From Sanghuangporus weigelae (lineage: Eukaryota; Basidiomycota; Agaricomycetes; Hymenochaetales; Hymenochaetaceae), in contig CP137326.1 in the NCBI GenBank assembly GCA_033182465.1, positions 1,302,001 to 1,366,000 of the forward strand: a DNA stretch of 64,000 nucleotides, given 5' to 3'. Under the pieces are notes generated by a model that was not told where the DNA came from, made no database searches, and worked only from the letters and a program-made list of their open reading frames with translations. Both the position numbers and the translations under genes were made by a program. How positions within the stretch are numbered: the first letter of the stretch is position 1; each line of letters begins with the position of its first letter. Below are positions 35,391 through 52,589 of this stretch, piece by piece.

Positions 35391-37043
35391 TCATGTCCGC
35401 TGGTTTTGCTTGCCACTAAGTTGCTGTGGCCCTCCGTCAGACATTCTCGCTTCATTCTCCCTTTCTTTCTCAGAAACAATCCGTTCTACCTCGCCACTGC
35501 TCAGCTTCCTTCCATCGACTCGGATACTGCTCGTGCTCGAACCTGAGCGTCTTACCTGCTGCCGTTTCGACAGCTCTCCTCCTGCCAATTGTTTTTTCAG
35601 CTCTTTTCGCTGCTTCTTGAGTGCCTGTAGCTTTTCATCAGAACAATGCATCGCAGTGACACGTCCCAGAGCGCCGAGTCGGTGCTTGTCTTCCAACCAA
35701 GTCTGCAGAATTGGCAATGTAGATTCTGGAGGTCGGTATGTACCAGAGTCGTTGTCGATCACGAGCTCGTAATGCGATGGATCATCGTCGTCGTCCTCAG
35801 CAGGATATTCACCTCCTTTCTCCATATCTTTACGCCCTGCTTCATGCTGCAACTCTCCGCCGTGTGATTCTGCTATTCGCCTGACAAAGAACTCCCCTGC
35901 ATAAGCAACAATCTGCTCGCCATCCGCATGCATCATGTGTTTACTGAGAAAGTCGATGGCGAACTCGTCTCCAGTTTCGCAGAAGCGCCACTGTGCGTCC
36001 AGAGTAAGAACGTATGTCTGCAAGCGTCCGCCTTTACCATAATTCGTCATCTCGAGGAATTGCTTCGCAAACGCTTGCGACTGGGTTTCTGAGTTCGTGG
36101 AAACATAGCCGCTGTCAGATTCGTCGGATTCTTTGGCCTCCACAGTGCCATATAAGGTACTTTTATCGTAGGAATAAACCGTGCGATACTGTCTTCGTAA
36201 GCTGTGAAATAGTAGACGCCCAGATAGTCCCCGCCTCGAGTAAAGCATTTTGATAAACCAGTTGTAACCGACGTAATGATGGTGTAATTCCTTTGGCACA
36301 GGCCCTGTGAGCTGAAGCTTGCACGCTACGAAGGTCGATGCAGATGCTGGTCTCTTTTCATCCCCGGTCGGCTTGTTAGGCTGGTCTTTTGTAGCTCGGT
36401 TTCCTCGATTTACGACAGAACCTATCATAGGTGAAAAGTGCAAGCTGTACGTATCTAGAATAGAATCAATACTGCGTCGTGATTAGCGAGGTCTGGGAAA
36501 GTGCGCACTTGGCCCAATTGTGTGAACTCGGAAATCATCTTGATCGTTTGTCTTTCCGATGATTTTTGCGCTGATGACGATTCGGTTGTGCTTCCTGACT
36601 TTGTGCCCCGGCAAAATACCCTCCATATAAGTCAGAATGTACGGTACAATACTACCTCGCCGCTTCTGGACCTTGAGTTCTCGTTCTTTAAACTCGAATC
36701 CTTCGCGCATCATGTCGCGAGTGAAAGCCATTACTGCTCTTCCGAGCCGATCATCACGATCTTTCGCATCCTCGTCAATTACGGCTAGCTTGAGGATAAA
36801 GCCATCCTGCGGCGCGCCTCCAATCAACCAGCGGTTGTTGAAAACGGGATCCCGCGTTGCGCGAACTGTCGGCGTTCTCCAACGCAATCGCGGCTCCTCT
36901 GGCGGCCGCGGGCGTGATGGTGCCTTTAGTGTTGCGAGAATATACGGGTCAGCGGAAAGATTGTGAACATCAGCAGCTGGAATATTCGCAGCACGGTGGA
37001 TTGTGATGAGGACATTATACGTGTCCATCGATGGACTGGACAT
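35391..37043 (-). CDS. C2-domain protein of unknown function
   Basis: 532 aa in 2 exons on minus (36509-37043, 35391-36454). Residues about 8-140 form a C2 domain: YNVLITIHRAANIPAADVHN, SADPYILATL, TPTVRATRDPVFNNRW, LKLAVIDED, DDRLGRAVM; Asp residues at the loop positions suggest calcium or lipid binding. The second half has a conserved fungal block (ELHHHYVGYNWFIKMLYSRR, LLFHSLRRQYRTVYSYD, LDAQWRFCETGDEFAIDFLS) that I do not recognise beyond this, then a Lys/Ser-rich coiled C-terminus (QALKKQRKELKKQLAGG). Probably a peripheral membrane protein. The gene is convergent with MDE1 (76 bp apart) and lies just downstream of RecQ. Confidence 0.85.
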
Positions 37044-37197
37044 TGTCGTGGTTTAGATCTAAGGAGTAGGAGTATTCAGACCCTTATATATATGCGCTTA
37101 CTATATGAGCGCGTCTCTATTTTCGGCTGCGGCAGCATTGTCTCGGTTACGTCATAACTAATTTTATCACATCCCACGTGAATAAGGTACACAAAGA

Positions 37198-41123
<3,926 letters not shown>

Positions 41124-41272
41124 GGTATTGTAGTTGATATATCTAGTCCGTCACGGTGTCGGCGATCACGACGCGACTTCGGGTGAACTGAATCACGTGC
41201 TACGCGTCTGTCAGTCACAAACAGGCGCGTCACGGTGTTCCAATCAATGAGCTCGCTCCGAGTTGAGTTGAT
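41124..41272. promoter_or_regulatory. 149-bp divergent promoter, RecQ / RAD4
   Basis: Only 149 bp separate the two start codons. It holds an E-box CACGTG (41194-41199) and ACGCGT (41202-41207), the consensus of MBF/DSC1 cell-cycle sites, 3 bp apart. Both products act in DNA repair. Confidence 0.6.
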
Positions 41273-44126
41273 ATGGACTCCAGTATGGCGGGATCCGGCG
41301 CAGACGTTGACAGCGATGAGGAAATGGACTGGGAAGACGTTTCCATGCGTCCTAATACAACGACAATAGCCGCTGAAAGCGTGCCCGACTACAAGCTCGG
41401 TGATCAAGTAGTTGAATCGTCCTCTAGCAAGGGTGGCAAGGCTACAGCAGGAAACATTGAAATTACGCTGAAGACGGCGCAAAAATCCGATCCAAAGCGA
41501 AAGTAGGATAAATGCGTCTGTCCATCTTGCGCTGCGCAATCTTACTCCGATCACAGGAAGCAAGCGGAACAAAATGCTGAACTGCGGGCCTTGCGCCTCA
41601 CCTGCCACAAGATACATACCGTGGCTTTGCTAGCAAATGCAATAATTCGCAATCGGTGGCTGAACGACGCTATTTTGCGAGTGTGTTAGAATTCCTAAGT
41701 GTTGTATGAATTGGATTAATGACTTTATTTTAGGCACGTCTATTATCTCTAACCCCAATGTCGATTCAAACGTCTTTCGGTATGATTATTAAGAAGCGCC
41801 ACCCAGATGCTGCAAAACGTGGCCGTCTTTTCGAATCAGCTATGATGCGTCTTACTCAGTGGTGGTACGAAGAGTTCTTTGAAATCGAGAGTAATGGTCA
41901 CATCCGATCAAGAACGTTCGACGAAGTGCAAAAAGTACTGTTTGAAGTGGACTTCGAAGATAACGACGGCGAAGTGATCAGGAGCCCGAAGAGCTTGATG
42001 AAACACGCACTTAAGCGCCGTGGAAGCAGGGATATCAGTTCCCAGCTCTTTACAGCTTTGTGTAGAGCTCTCGACATTCCTGCTAGGCTTGTTGTCAGCA
42101 TCCAAAGTGTCCCTTGGCAAGCGCACGTAGGAAAAGAGAAGCCACCTGGGAAAAAATTGAAGAAAGGGAAGGAAAGAGCGGATGAAACCTCGGACTTCGA
42201 TCCAGAAGAAGGCAATCCTGACCTCGAGAGAGCTGATGATGATGACGATGATGATGATATGGAGGAAGTCTCTATTCCTGTGTTTCGAAATGGCGACACA
42301 GACGATAGTCCTAACCGTTTTCCGGGTGAGGGACAGACTCTGTCGGGATCCATGGTACCAAATGGCAAAGGAAAAGAAAGGGCGCTACCAAAGCACATCG
42401 TCAAATTACGCAAATCGAAATCATCCGGACAAAGATTGGGTTCAAGTTCTAGCTCAAGACAAAGCAGTAAGAACACCTTCCCCAGTTTTTTCTTACGAAA
42501 TTCAACATGCTGAGCCTTGATAGCACCTGCACCCTCGATAGGTGGTTCTCCACCTGTGTTTTGGACGGAGGTGTTCTCTAGGCCAGATGGAAAATGGATG
42601 CCTATCGATCCAACCCGATACATAGTCAATAAAGGCAAGGTATTTCAGCCTTCTTTAAACGACAGAAACAACAGAATGGTCTACGTTATTGCCGTTGAGG
42701 AAGATGGTTATTGCCGAGATGTCACTGCGAGATACGCCAGGGATTATGGCACCAAGACTACGAAAGCGCAACTTGGAGGAAAAGGCCGGAAGGAATGGTG
42801 GGAGTCCGTAATGAGACTCGTGACTCGTCCATACAGGCTCGTTCGCGACGACGTCGAGGACGACGAATTCGAGTATTTCAAGTTTACAGAAGGTATGCCG
42901 ACCTCAGTTGCAGGATTCAAGAATCACCCGCTGTACGTACCTCTCGCTTGCTCCCGAGCAGTTTTCTGAGCTGACTACTTCAATCTTTCAGCTATGTATT
43001 GGAGCAGCATCTGAAGCGGGAAGAAGTGGTATTCCCGAAGGCCGAGATCGGAAAATTCAGGGGCGAGTCTGTCTATCCACGGTCGAACGTAATCACACTG
43101 AAGACAGCAGAAAACTGGATGCGTGTTGGTCGTCGGGTGAAAGAGGGCGCTCAGGCGCTGAAATGGGTTAAGCAACGTGCAGTGACAGTACATCGCCGGC
43201 GCGCAATGGAACTTGCGCAGCAGGAAGGTGACGAGATGCTTCAAGGGCTTTACTCAGAAGCGCAAACGGAACCGTACGTTCCTGATCCGGTCGTTAATGC
43301 AAGTGCTTTCGTCGTAGTAGATCTTGCGGAATTTGACTGACATTGTTCATTGAATATTTATAGGGTATTGTACCAAAGAATGACTTTGGGAACATTGATC
43401 TTTACACGCCTTCCATGCTACCGAAGGGAGCCGCGCATATCCCGTGTAAGTACATTCATTCTAAAGGCAAAAATAACACCTTATTATTATCCGGTGTTAG
43501 ATAAGGGAGCCGCAAAAATTGCGAGGAAACTTGGTTTTGATTATGCCGAAGCGGTGACGAGTTTCGACTTTAAAAAGGGCCGTGCATTCCCCGTTGTTTC
43601 TGGGATCATCGTTGCAGCCGAAAATGAAGAAGCACTGCTCGAGGTGAAGCTTCACATCATCTTTACAATTTCAATCCAATTTAACTCAATTTACGTCAAT
43701 CGTCAGGCATGTTGGGCCGCTGAGCGTGAGAAGGAAGAAAGGGAGCAGATCAAACGCAGAGAGCGTGTCATCAAACGCTGGTCAAGGCTTATTCAAGGGT
43801 TGCGCATACGGCAGCGCCTGCAAGAGCAATATGCGAGCGGAAATGAACTTTCAATCTCGGGTTTACGGCATACTGATGATGAATTTGCGGTAAGTGTGCC
43901 GTACAAGCGGAGCTCACAGTTTTCTCATATTCATCCCCAGCAGGAAACGGAACAGCCAGGTGGATTCCTCACGGAAGCGGACGCAGTAGTTCAACCTTTT
44001 CATCTCCCACGTTTTGAGCACAATGCATACCAACCGGCCGCTGATGTTGGGACCGCTGCTGAACGAGACGAAGTCCATGACAAATTCGCGTCAGATAGCG
44101 ATGTTCGCGAGGTCATCGCTGATTGA
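41273..44126 (+). CDS. RAD4: DNA damage recognition protein Rad4/XPC
   Basis: 798 aa in 9 exons: 41273-41502, 41557-41680, 41734-42466, 42524-42932, 42992-43298, 43364-43445, 43501-43643, 43707-43889, 43941-44126. Transglutaminase-like domain parts: RSPKSLMKHALKRRGSRDIS, LFTALCRALDIPARLVVSIQ, PVFWTEVFSRPDGKWMPIDP. Then beta-hairpin domains BHD1-3: FKNHPLYVLEQHLKREEVVFP, VYPRSNVITLKTAENWMRVG, NDFGNIDLYTPSMLPKGAAHI and GFDYAEAVTSFDFKKGRAFPVV. Rad4 opens damaged DNA for nucleotide excision repair. An acidic Asp-repeat linker splits the first domain. Intron 5 (43299-43363) has a GC donor (GCAAGT), phase-consistent at G-I-V-P-K-N. Introns 7 and 8 (63 and 51 nt) are stop-free multiples of three. 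Confidence 0.95.
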
Positions 44127-44274
44127 GTTCATCGGATTCTCCTTCCCTTGTAACAGTATGGTAACTTTATTAGGAGGATCGCGTTAGCTTATGACCTATT
44201 GTAGTCACATTTATCCTAAATCGAAATAACGTACCAAACAAAGTATGGTTTATATTATTTTGAGGATAGTTAGG

Positions 44275-46239
<1,965 letters not shown>

Positions 46240-46716
46240 GCTCGGTTCAGTGCCTCGCGGACGAGCGTCGTTCTATCTGCGTTGTCGAGACTGTCGTAGT
46301 GATGGACCAGTCTAAGAGACGAAAGAGCAGAAAAAGGAAAATTGTTACTAATATTTAAAATTATATTCTCAACAGAATACTCCAAATAAGGGAATTGAAA
46401 ATATCAGGGAGATCTGGATCTGGAGATCTGCCTGACCATATGTGCTGGTGTTGGCCTCACAGCTATCACAGTCGGCGGAATTTACACCTACCACCTTCTC
46501 ACCACAATTCACTTGAAACTGCTCTCTCCGCTCCCTTCGTCGCCCTTCTTGCTTCTTTGGAATACTGAGAGTCCATTCTTGTCCTCTGGGGTCGGTCGTT
46601 GTCCTATTAGTCTCCGCGGAAGTCTCCTTGTATTTCACTTTGCCGCTCGTCAGCTTTCAGATCCAACAAGATTCAGATCTCCCTCGTTCATTCTCCTATT
46701 TCTATCTCGCATATCG
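46240..46716. promoter_or_regulatory. Divergent intergenic region, TRM61 / PAS gene
   Basis: 477 nt between start codons on opposite strands; pyrimidine-rich toward the PAS gene. No RNA gene seen. ACGCGT at 46814-46819 lies just inside the first predicted intron of the PAS gene and could be promoter if the true start is downstream. Confidence 0.4.
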
Positions 46717-48633
46717 ATGTCCACCTGGTCTGCTATTCGACCAGATCTCATCCACGCGTGTGCCTGTGTTCTGAGCGACCTGCTCTATATCAGTCCGAGC
46801 GTCTGATTTTTTGACGCGTCAATTTTAGCTCCTCAACTCTTACCCCTCCTTAAAACCTACTCGCTTCCTACGACATATAAACATATATCTGCTCTTCTTC
46901 TCGCTCTTTCGTTCAACTTGTACAGGTCACCAAACTGGATCTCTCTAAAATCATTGACCCTCCTGAGGCTCTCGGGGACGCAAGGACTCCCCGCTCCGCC
47001 TCACCTTTTGTGAAACCGGGTGATGATGATGACGGTGTGGTCGAAGACGAACCCAATGCACCATCTATATCTTTCAGTAAGGTATTCATTCAAGTCGTAT
47101 CCGACACATTACGCTTAGTTCGCACGGTCCAGTTGTAGCAATAGAGGCATGGAAAGAGGTAAAACCTTAATCATCAAAACAGTTGTATTACGCAAATCAC
47201 GACTAATGACCTTCTCAGGGAAAGACAAGCTATGTGTCCGAATCCGTTTCCGATATTTTGGGTGCGTCTTCAAAGAAATTAATCATCAGACAGACTTGTC
47301 ATTAACCTGTTTCCTCCCAAAGGCTTCGAGGCACACGAAATCATTGGCACACCGGCATACGATTTTTGCCATCCAGAAGATGCTCCCCATCTCTATCGTG
47401 CTTACCAGTATGATTCCTTTTCAGAGTTAAACTGCCTCGTTTTGATGCATTCCAGAGAGATGATTTCCGAAGACAAGGCCGCCTGTTTACTGTACCTCCG
47501 TGTGCGACACAAGAATCCTAAGAAGCGCTTTGTTCTAAGCTCAATCGTGAGTATCTCACTGTTCATGGTTCGATTTAGCTTTGAAAATCTTGATTTTTCA
47601 GTCATGTTCGAGAGTAGGGGACCATCTTATTGGTGCAGTATCAGTCGCGTCGTCCGCTACAAAAGCCATGCACAACGCCTCTACTGCGCAGGAGGTTATT
47701 GTAATTGCCCCGGAAGCAGCACATTTGGAGTTTCGGGTACGTCTTGTTTGGAAAGAAACTATCCGTTGTGCGCTCATCAGGGAGCCAGCGCTGGAACGAT
47801 CCTCCACCTATCACTGCACCGACATCACCGGTGTACGGATCTTCATCAGGTTCGGGCTCTCCTCAGTCTCGAGACAGTTCCTTGGAACCTCCGTCGCCTT
47901 CGCCTCTGAGGAGTGAGCCCGAAGAGATCTCAAATTCCTTGCATAGCCTTAGCTTATCGCCTCCCGCGCGGCCAACATCAGCAAAACGCGTGGCTTTTGT
48001 TCTTGATAGATTCTCAACGCAAGTTCCCGTCACCTATGTCACGAATGATGACATTATTCCGCGATCTCTCATCCTGGGCCGATCATTCTATGATTTCGTT
48101 ACTCCAGGAGATGAAAATCGGATTCGTAAAGCCATAGAAGCCGTAAAGTCATGGGGAGCAAATGATAGCGGAGGTCCGAGCGACGGAGGTTTCGCTTTCA
48201 ACCGATTTCATATGTACCTGAGGGGACGGGATTCTTCGTACGTTGATATTTCTTCCGTGCTCTCTCCTCATGCGCTTCTGCTTCTGAAGTTAGATTGAAG
48301 CTAATCATAAGACCGTCATTTTAAAAATATAGAATTCGTCCGGAACCTTCATCCCGCAACCGTCGTAAATCGCACGCGCACGCCGATCGTCCACCGTCCG
48401 GCGCCCGTACTCCTACCACTCGAGATGGACAAACAAGCTCTTCGCATGCTTCACCGGGTGCGACGAACGACACGTCCATTTCGTCGTCGAGCCGTAACCG
48501 AACAAAGCCGCGCACGCCCTCAGAACGAGGCGTTAGCGCACCAACACGAGACATCCAGCTTGTTGACGTGATCTTTTCGCCTCAATCCGATGGGATCATC
48601 GTTATCATCCGACCGGCCCTTCCTACCGGATAA
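46717..48633 (+). CDS. Tandem PAS-domain protein
   Basis: 454 aa in 9 exons: 46717-46800, 46926-47076, 47133-47158, 47219-47261, 47323-47407, 47456-47546, 47602-47736, 47789-48237, 48333-48633. PAS 1: IVAIEAWKEG, KTSYVSESVSDILGFEAHEI, YDFCHPEDAPHLY, RVRHKNPKKRFVL, then ALHNAS-like AMHNASTAQEVIVI and FRRWNDP. PAS 2: RVAFVLDRFSTQVPVTYVTN and GRSFYDFVTPGDENRIRKAI. No kinase, LOV cysteine motif or DNA-binding domain is visible; the rest is Ser/Pro/Arg-rich. It may be a sensor or adaptor in light or redox signalling (inference from PAS alone). The splice frame from exon 3 on is solid; the first exon and the 125-nt first intron are the weakest part, and translation could begin elsewhere upstream. 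Confidence 0.78.
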
Positions 48634-49069
48634 ATAAGACATTGCGTTTTGTGGATAAACATCTGGGTTTACGACTTCTCATGCCAATCTCTTCCCGAGT
48701 TCTCCGTGAGCTTTGCAGAAGACAACGAGCTTTGCTATATCGGGCAACATTTGTTTTATGACATTTCATGTTATTTCCGCCATGTCTTGGCTGCCTTACC
48801 CTGATCTAACGGGGAAGAATGAATATTTACGTCTTCGATCGCGATCGAAAATGAGATAGACATGCCTTGCACGTGCTGTTGTTTATCCTGGCATCCATCC
48901 TGAACTCCGCGTTGATATCACAGGTCGATCACCGGATCAAGTGATGCAAAGTACTGATATGCTTCCGACAGTCTGCCAAGGAAAGGCTAATTTACATGAG
49001 CATTAAGTTACAATGTACGTAGATGGCAAATACGAGTCATGGAACACAAGCTCAGACCCCCTAATGCAT
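48634..49069. other. Intergenic between convergent genes
   Basis: About 435 nt of 3' flanks. No gene recognised. Confidence 0.4.
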
Positions 49070-50811
49070 TCACCATACATACTCTTCATTGCCTTTCTCG
49101 TACTTCGCGGCCGGTGTATACCGAAGAGACGCATCGTTCATGCGCATCTGTACCGTCTTGTGAAGCAATAGCGGACCTGTATGATCTACAGATCGGCCCC
49201 TACCAAGATGGAACTCCCATTTCTTGTGCCAGATGCCTTTCGCGTCTTGCCACGAGAACGGAAGAGGGATTATCTCGAGGGTCCACCAAATCGGCATTAT
49301 ACGAAGTTCATCATGCAACGGTTTTGTTGCATCAACCTCGTCTGCTGTACAATCTTCCTTGGATGGACGCGGGCCAGGCGTGCCCTCAGCAGCGGAACCG
49401 GCAGCGGCGTAATACTCCGGCGTTTGCAATGAAGCATGTACATGAAGACTCTCCATGACAGCCGCGTCGAACTGGATTCCGCACTGCGATGCGATGACTT
49501 CGCGGACCATCCAGCGTAATGGAATATCTGAAAGTGTGTCTTCCACGGAGTTCTTTACGGCTCCTCCGCCCACATCTATGCGACATCAATCCCATGCACA
49601 GCCTTTGAGAACTGCGTATGAGCCTACCGCTATGACACCCAGCGAACCAGACTTGTTTGACATCAGTCGTGTCCAAATCACATTCATGAGAGCCAACATC
49701 ATTCGTCTTGTACTTCATCTTACTGCTTCTGAATTTCATCCATGATCTCTTGCTTTTCCTGGCTTTCCCATTCGCCTTCTCCTTCGAGGAAAGTAATTGT
49801 GCTGTATGACCCCTCTCGGATGTACCCGCATCCTTATGCTCATCCTGAGATTTCTTAGCGGTCGACTTCAACGCAGCCGGTGTGGTAATCTGTCCGGGCT
49901 CTGGTGTAGGCGGCTGAGGAGTTGAAAGCTGCCAGAAAGTTGGGACAAACTTTGCTCGTCGTTCATCCAAAGCTAGCGCATGCCTGAAGGTCTTGATCAT
50001 ACTGTTGTTGGTCGTGAACGGCAAGTTGCGGCTCATAAGTATACCTGTGCTGGCCACAGTATCCCTGATGAAGAGATCAATCATTTGATATAGTGGAACA
50101 GAAGAGCTCGTACCAAACACCAAGAAATTCAATGTTGACAGGACGACAGAAAGTCGCTTTAAAACCAGCGGCAAGGACAAGTCCGTCTGTATCTGTTCGT
50201 TTATACATCTTATACGCGAAGGTGACTTGTTCTTCATTGTCTCGTGGCAAGAGACCGATCTTCGTAAGGAAGCCAGCAAGAGCACGGGCTGTATACGCTC
50301 CGCGGGAGAATCCGAAGATAGTGATTTTGTCGCCAGGTCGGTAATTCTGCATCACGAACCGGTAACCATCCATGACGTGGGCATCAAGATACCTGAAATC
50401 AGTGCGTCAGTCGCACGAACTGTGTCTGTCTTTGTGAACAAACCATGCAACGGCTTCGTCCATAATCTTGGCAATCCACATTCCCACCGAGGACCACGTA
50501 CCAGGAGGCAAGTAGGTTCCTACTCCAGTCTGATAGTAACAGAGTTGCTCGTCGTCGCAGTCTTTTCGCAACCTAAGGAAAATAGTGAGAAGAATAACTT
50601 TCGACCAGTGCCGCAGAACTGACATGGCAAAGAACTTGACGACATTCGTATTCTTAGGAGTACAATATCAGCAATCGTACCACAGTCATACACAGGAATA
50701 TCTGCTCACTTCACCATCATACTGGTTAGACGTTCCATCGAAACAGAGAACTAACACCCGAGGTTTGTTAGGCAAAGGCTCAGTTGCACCGGGAGAAATG
50801 GGAGTAGACAT
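49070..50811 (-). CDS. DUF2235 (Tle1-like) alpha/beta hydrolase
   Basis: 493 aa in 6 exons on minus: 50710-50811, 50624-50652, 50444-50572, 50114-50392, 49628-50064, 49070-49575. RVLVLCFDGTSNQYDGE, NTNVVKFFAMLRKD, LCYYQTGVGTY, the nucleophile elbow FGFSRGAYTARALAG, GVWDTVAS and WFAGCHSDVGGG are the hallmarks of DUF2235, the fold shared with bacterial T6SS Tle1 phospholipases. Fungal members are widespread and uncharacterised; lipase/esterase activity is inferred from the Ser-Asp-His type motifs (GFSRG, VWDT, CHSDVGG). A Lys/Ser-rich insert of about 100 residues sits between the Asp and His regions. No signal peptide is evident. Confidence 0.9.
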
Positions 50812-52589
50812 TAGACAAGAGGCAAGGTGGTCAAACGTGCGCAGTCATAAACGGGGGTCTATCACTCTACAGGAGGCTCCTCTTGTTTAACTTAAATATT
50901 AACCATAGGGGAGATCAGATTGGTCGGCTTCCATATTAAAGCTGGAAGAGAATCGACGTGGAACGCCAGTCACTTGACCAGCCCAGAGTATCACACAGAG
51001 ACCAATTTGGGCACGGATATTGTTCTGGACGTGACGCAACTGATATTGAGCTGCATGCGGTCGTTTCGCACAAATAGAGCTGTTATCGAACAGAGGAAGC
51101 CAAGTGTCGAAGCGAAGATACCGGAAATTCGCGGTGGAAATGGATTATATAACGTTGCCTTTTCCGTATGACGATCGTACGGTAAACGCCACAACGTCCC
51201 ATTTCAGATTACCTGGACCATCCGGCACTTGGTCCCTTGTATCGGCGCATAAAATGCTCTCTTCCGATTGGTGGATCAATATTAAATAGATCTTCTTCCA
51301 GTTATAAAAAGACCTTTATCCGCAATTGCTGTACATGTACTCTCCTCAAAGAGAAATAGGTAGCTTGCAAGATCACCGGAACTATCAGCTTGGCTTCCTC
51401 TCACCATTAGCTTCGGTATATATCTTGTGCGGCCGCGCTTCTCACGATTCTCGTCGCTAATGCTCGTGCTTAGTATCAGTGTGGACTGGGAACTTGAGAA
51501 ACTCGAAATTCGGGCCAACCTCTTTCACTTCACAGGACCAGTAATCTGATGAGTACGATCAGTGCCCCAGGAGCCTAACATTCTCGATCTGTACACCCAG
51601 AAGTATTCGTAGGGCTTCGAATTTTACTGCAGTAATCCCGACGCGCGAATGTTCACTAATTAAGGAAAAGAATTAGAGCCTGTTCGGCTGCAGCGTGATG
51701 TGAGATCGTCACAACATGCAAGTGTGCAAGTTGAGGCACGTTGAGTACCTCTACCGTGGGAATGTTTTTGCACCCCCCGTCTCGCGGCAACCCTGAGAGC
51801 CCATAGCACCACATTGCAGGCATGTAAAAATTCAATTTCAACTGGGGAGCAGTGTGCCCATATGGATAGATTATTTTTGTAAATTTTAATTAATTTTTTT
51901 GTGTTGAGTTGTTGTGTATGGATGAGATACTCCGAACGCTCACCTCAACTTCAGATCATCATCTCAAATCACGCGGCATTTTTTGGCAGGGCAGGGAATA
52001 TCTCAGATCACGCTGCAGGCCCTAAGGATTTCTACTATAAATAGAATCAAGACGCGTCTGTTCCAAGTCAACAAAACTTTCTCACTAAGGGAGGTCCCAT
52101 CAGCTGTCTTTTAAGTTCTTCTGTTACTGAAAATGTGCTCATCAAATCCCCATGCAAAGGTTAGGTCAGTGATCTCGATAGTTCATGTGCTTTCGAACGA
52201 CACCGATTGATTGACAGATTTCCACATTGAAGAGAGAGAACGTTCTTTTCATAAACAAGGAACAATTTTTATGGATCACTAGGATCCGACGTTATTCGCT
52301 CTCGTTGGGTGCGGAATCCAAAAATCTATAAGATACATACATGTTGCTTCACATCATTTACTTTGGCACAAAAAAGCTTAAAGCAAGCCGGTAGAAAGGA
52401 AAGGAAGAACATCAATCGCGCGCGCGACTGACGAGGCAGGGGAAATAATGTGGAAATTGCCGCTTTCTGCTACCACCCATCTCATTTGTTCTTAGTGTCA
52501 TGTCCTACTACTGACGGACAAGTGGGTATAAGAGAGCGAGAGGCAAAGTATTTGAAATGCGTCATGAATTGAAAGGAGGAACAAGGACG
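50812..52589. other. Long intergenic region, no gene seen
   Basis: About 1.78 kb, the largest gap here, upstream of the DUF2235 gene and downstream of the MAPKK gene. It has AT-rich runs (about 51870-51900) and ACGCGT near 52051. Frames on either strand are short and lack conserved features. A non-coding RNA or poorly conserved gene cannot be excluded. Confidence 0.4.

Noticed and set aside
51282-51518. 78-codon minus frame in the long intergenic gap
   Set aside because: No family resemblance, no neighbouring exons in phase, and composition is not distinct from the surrounding sequence.
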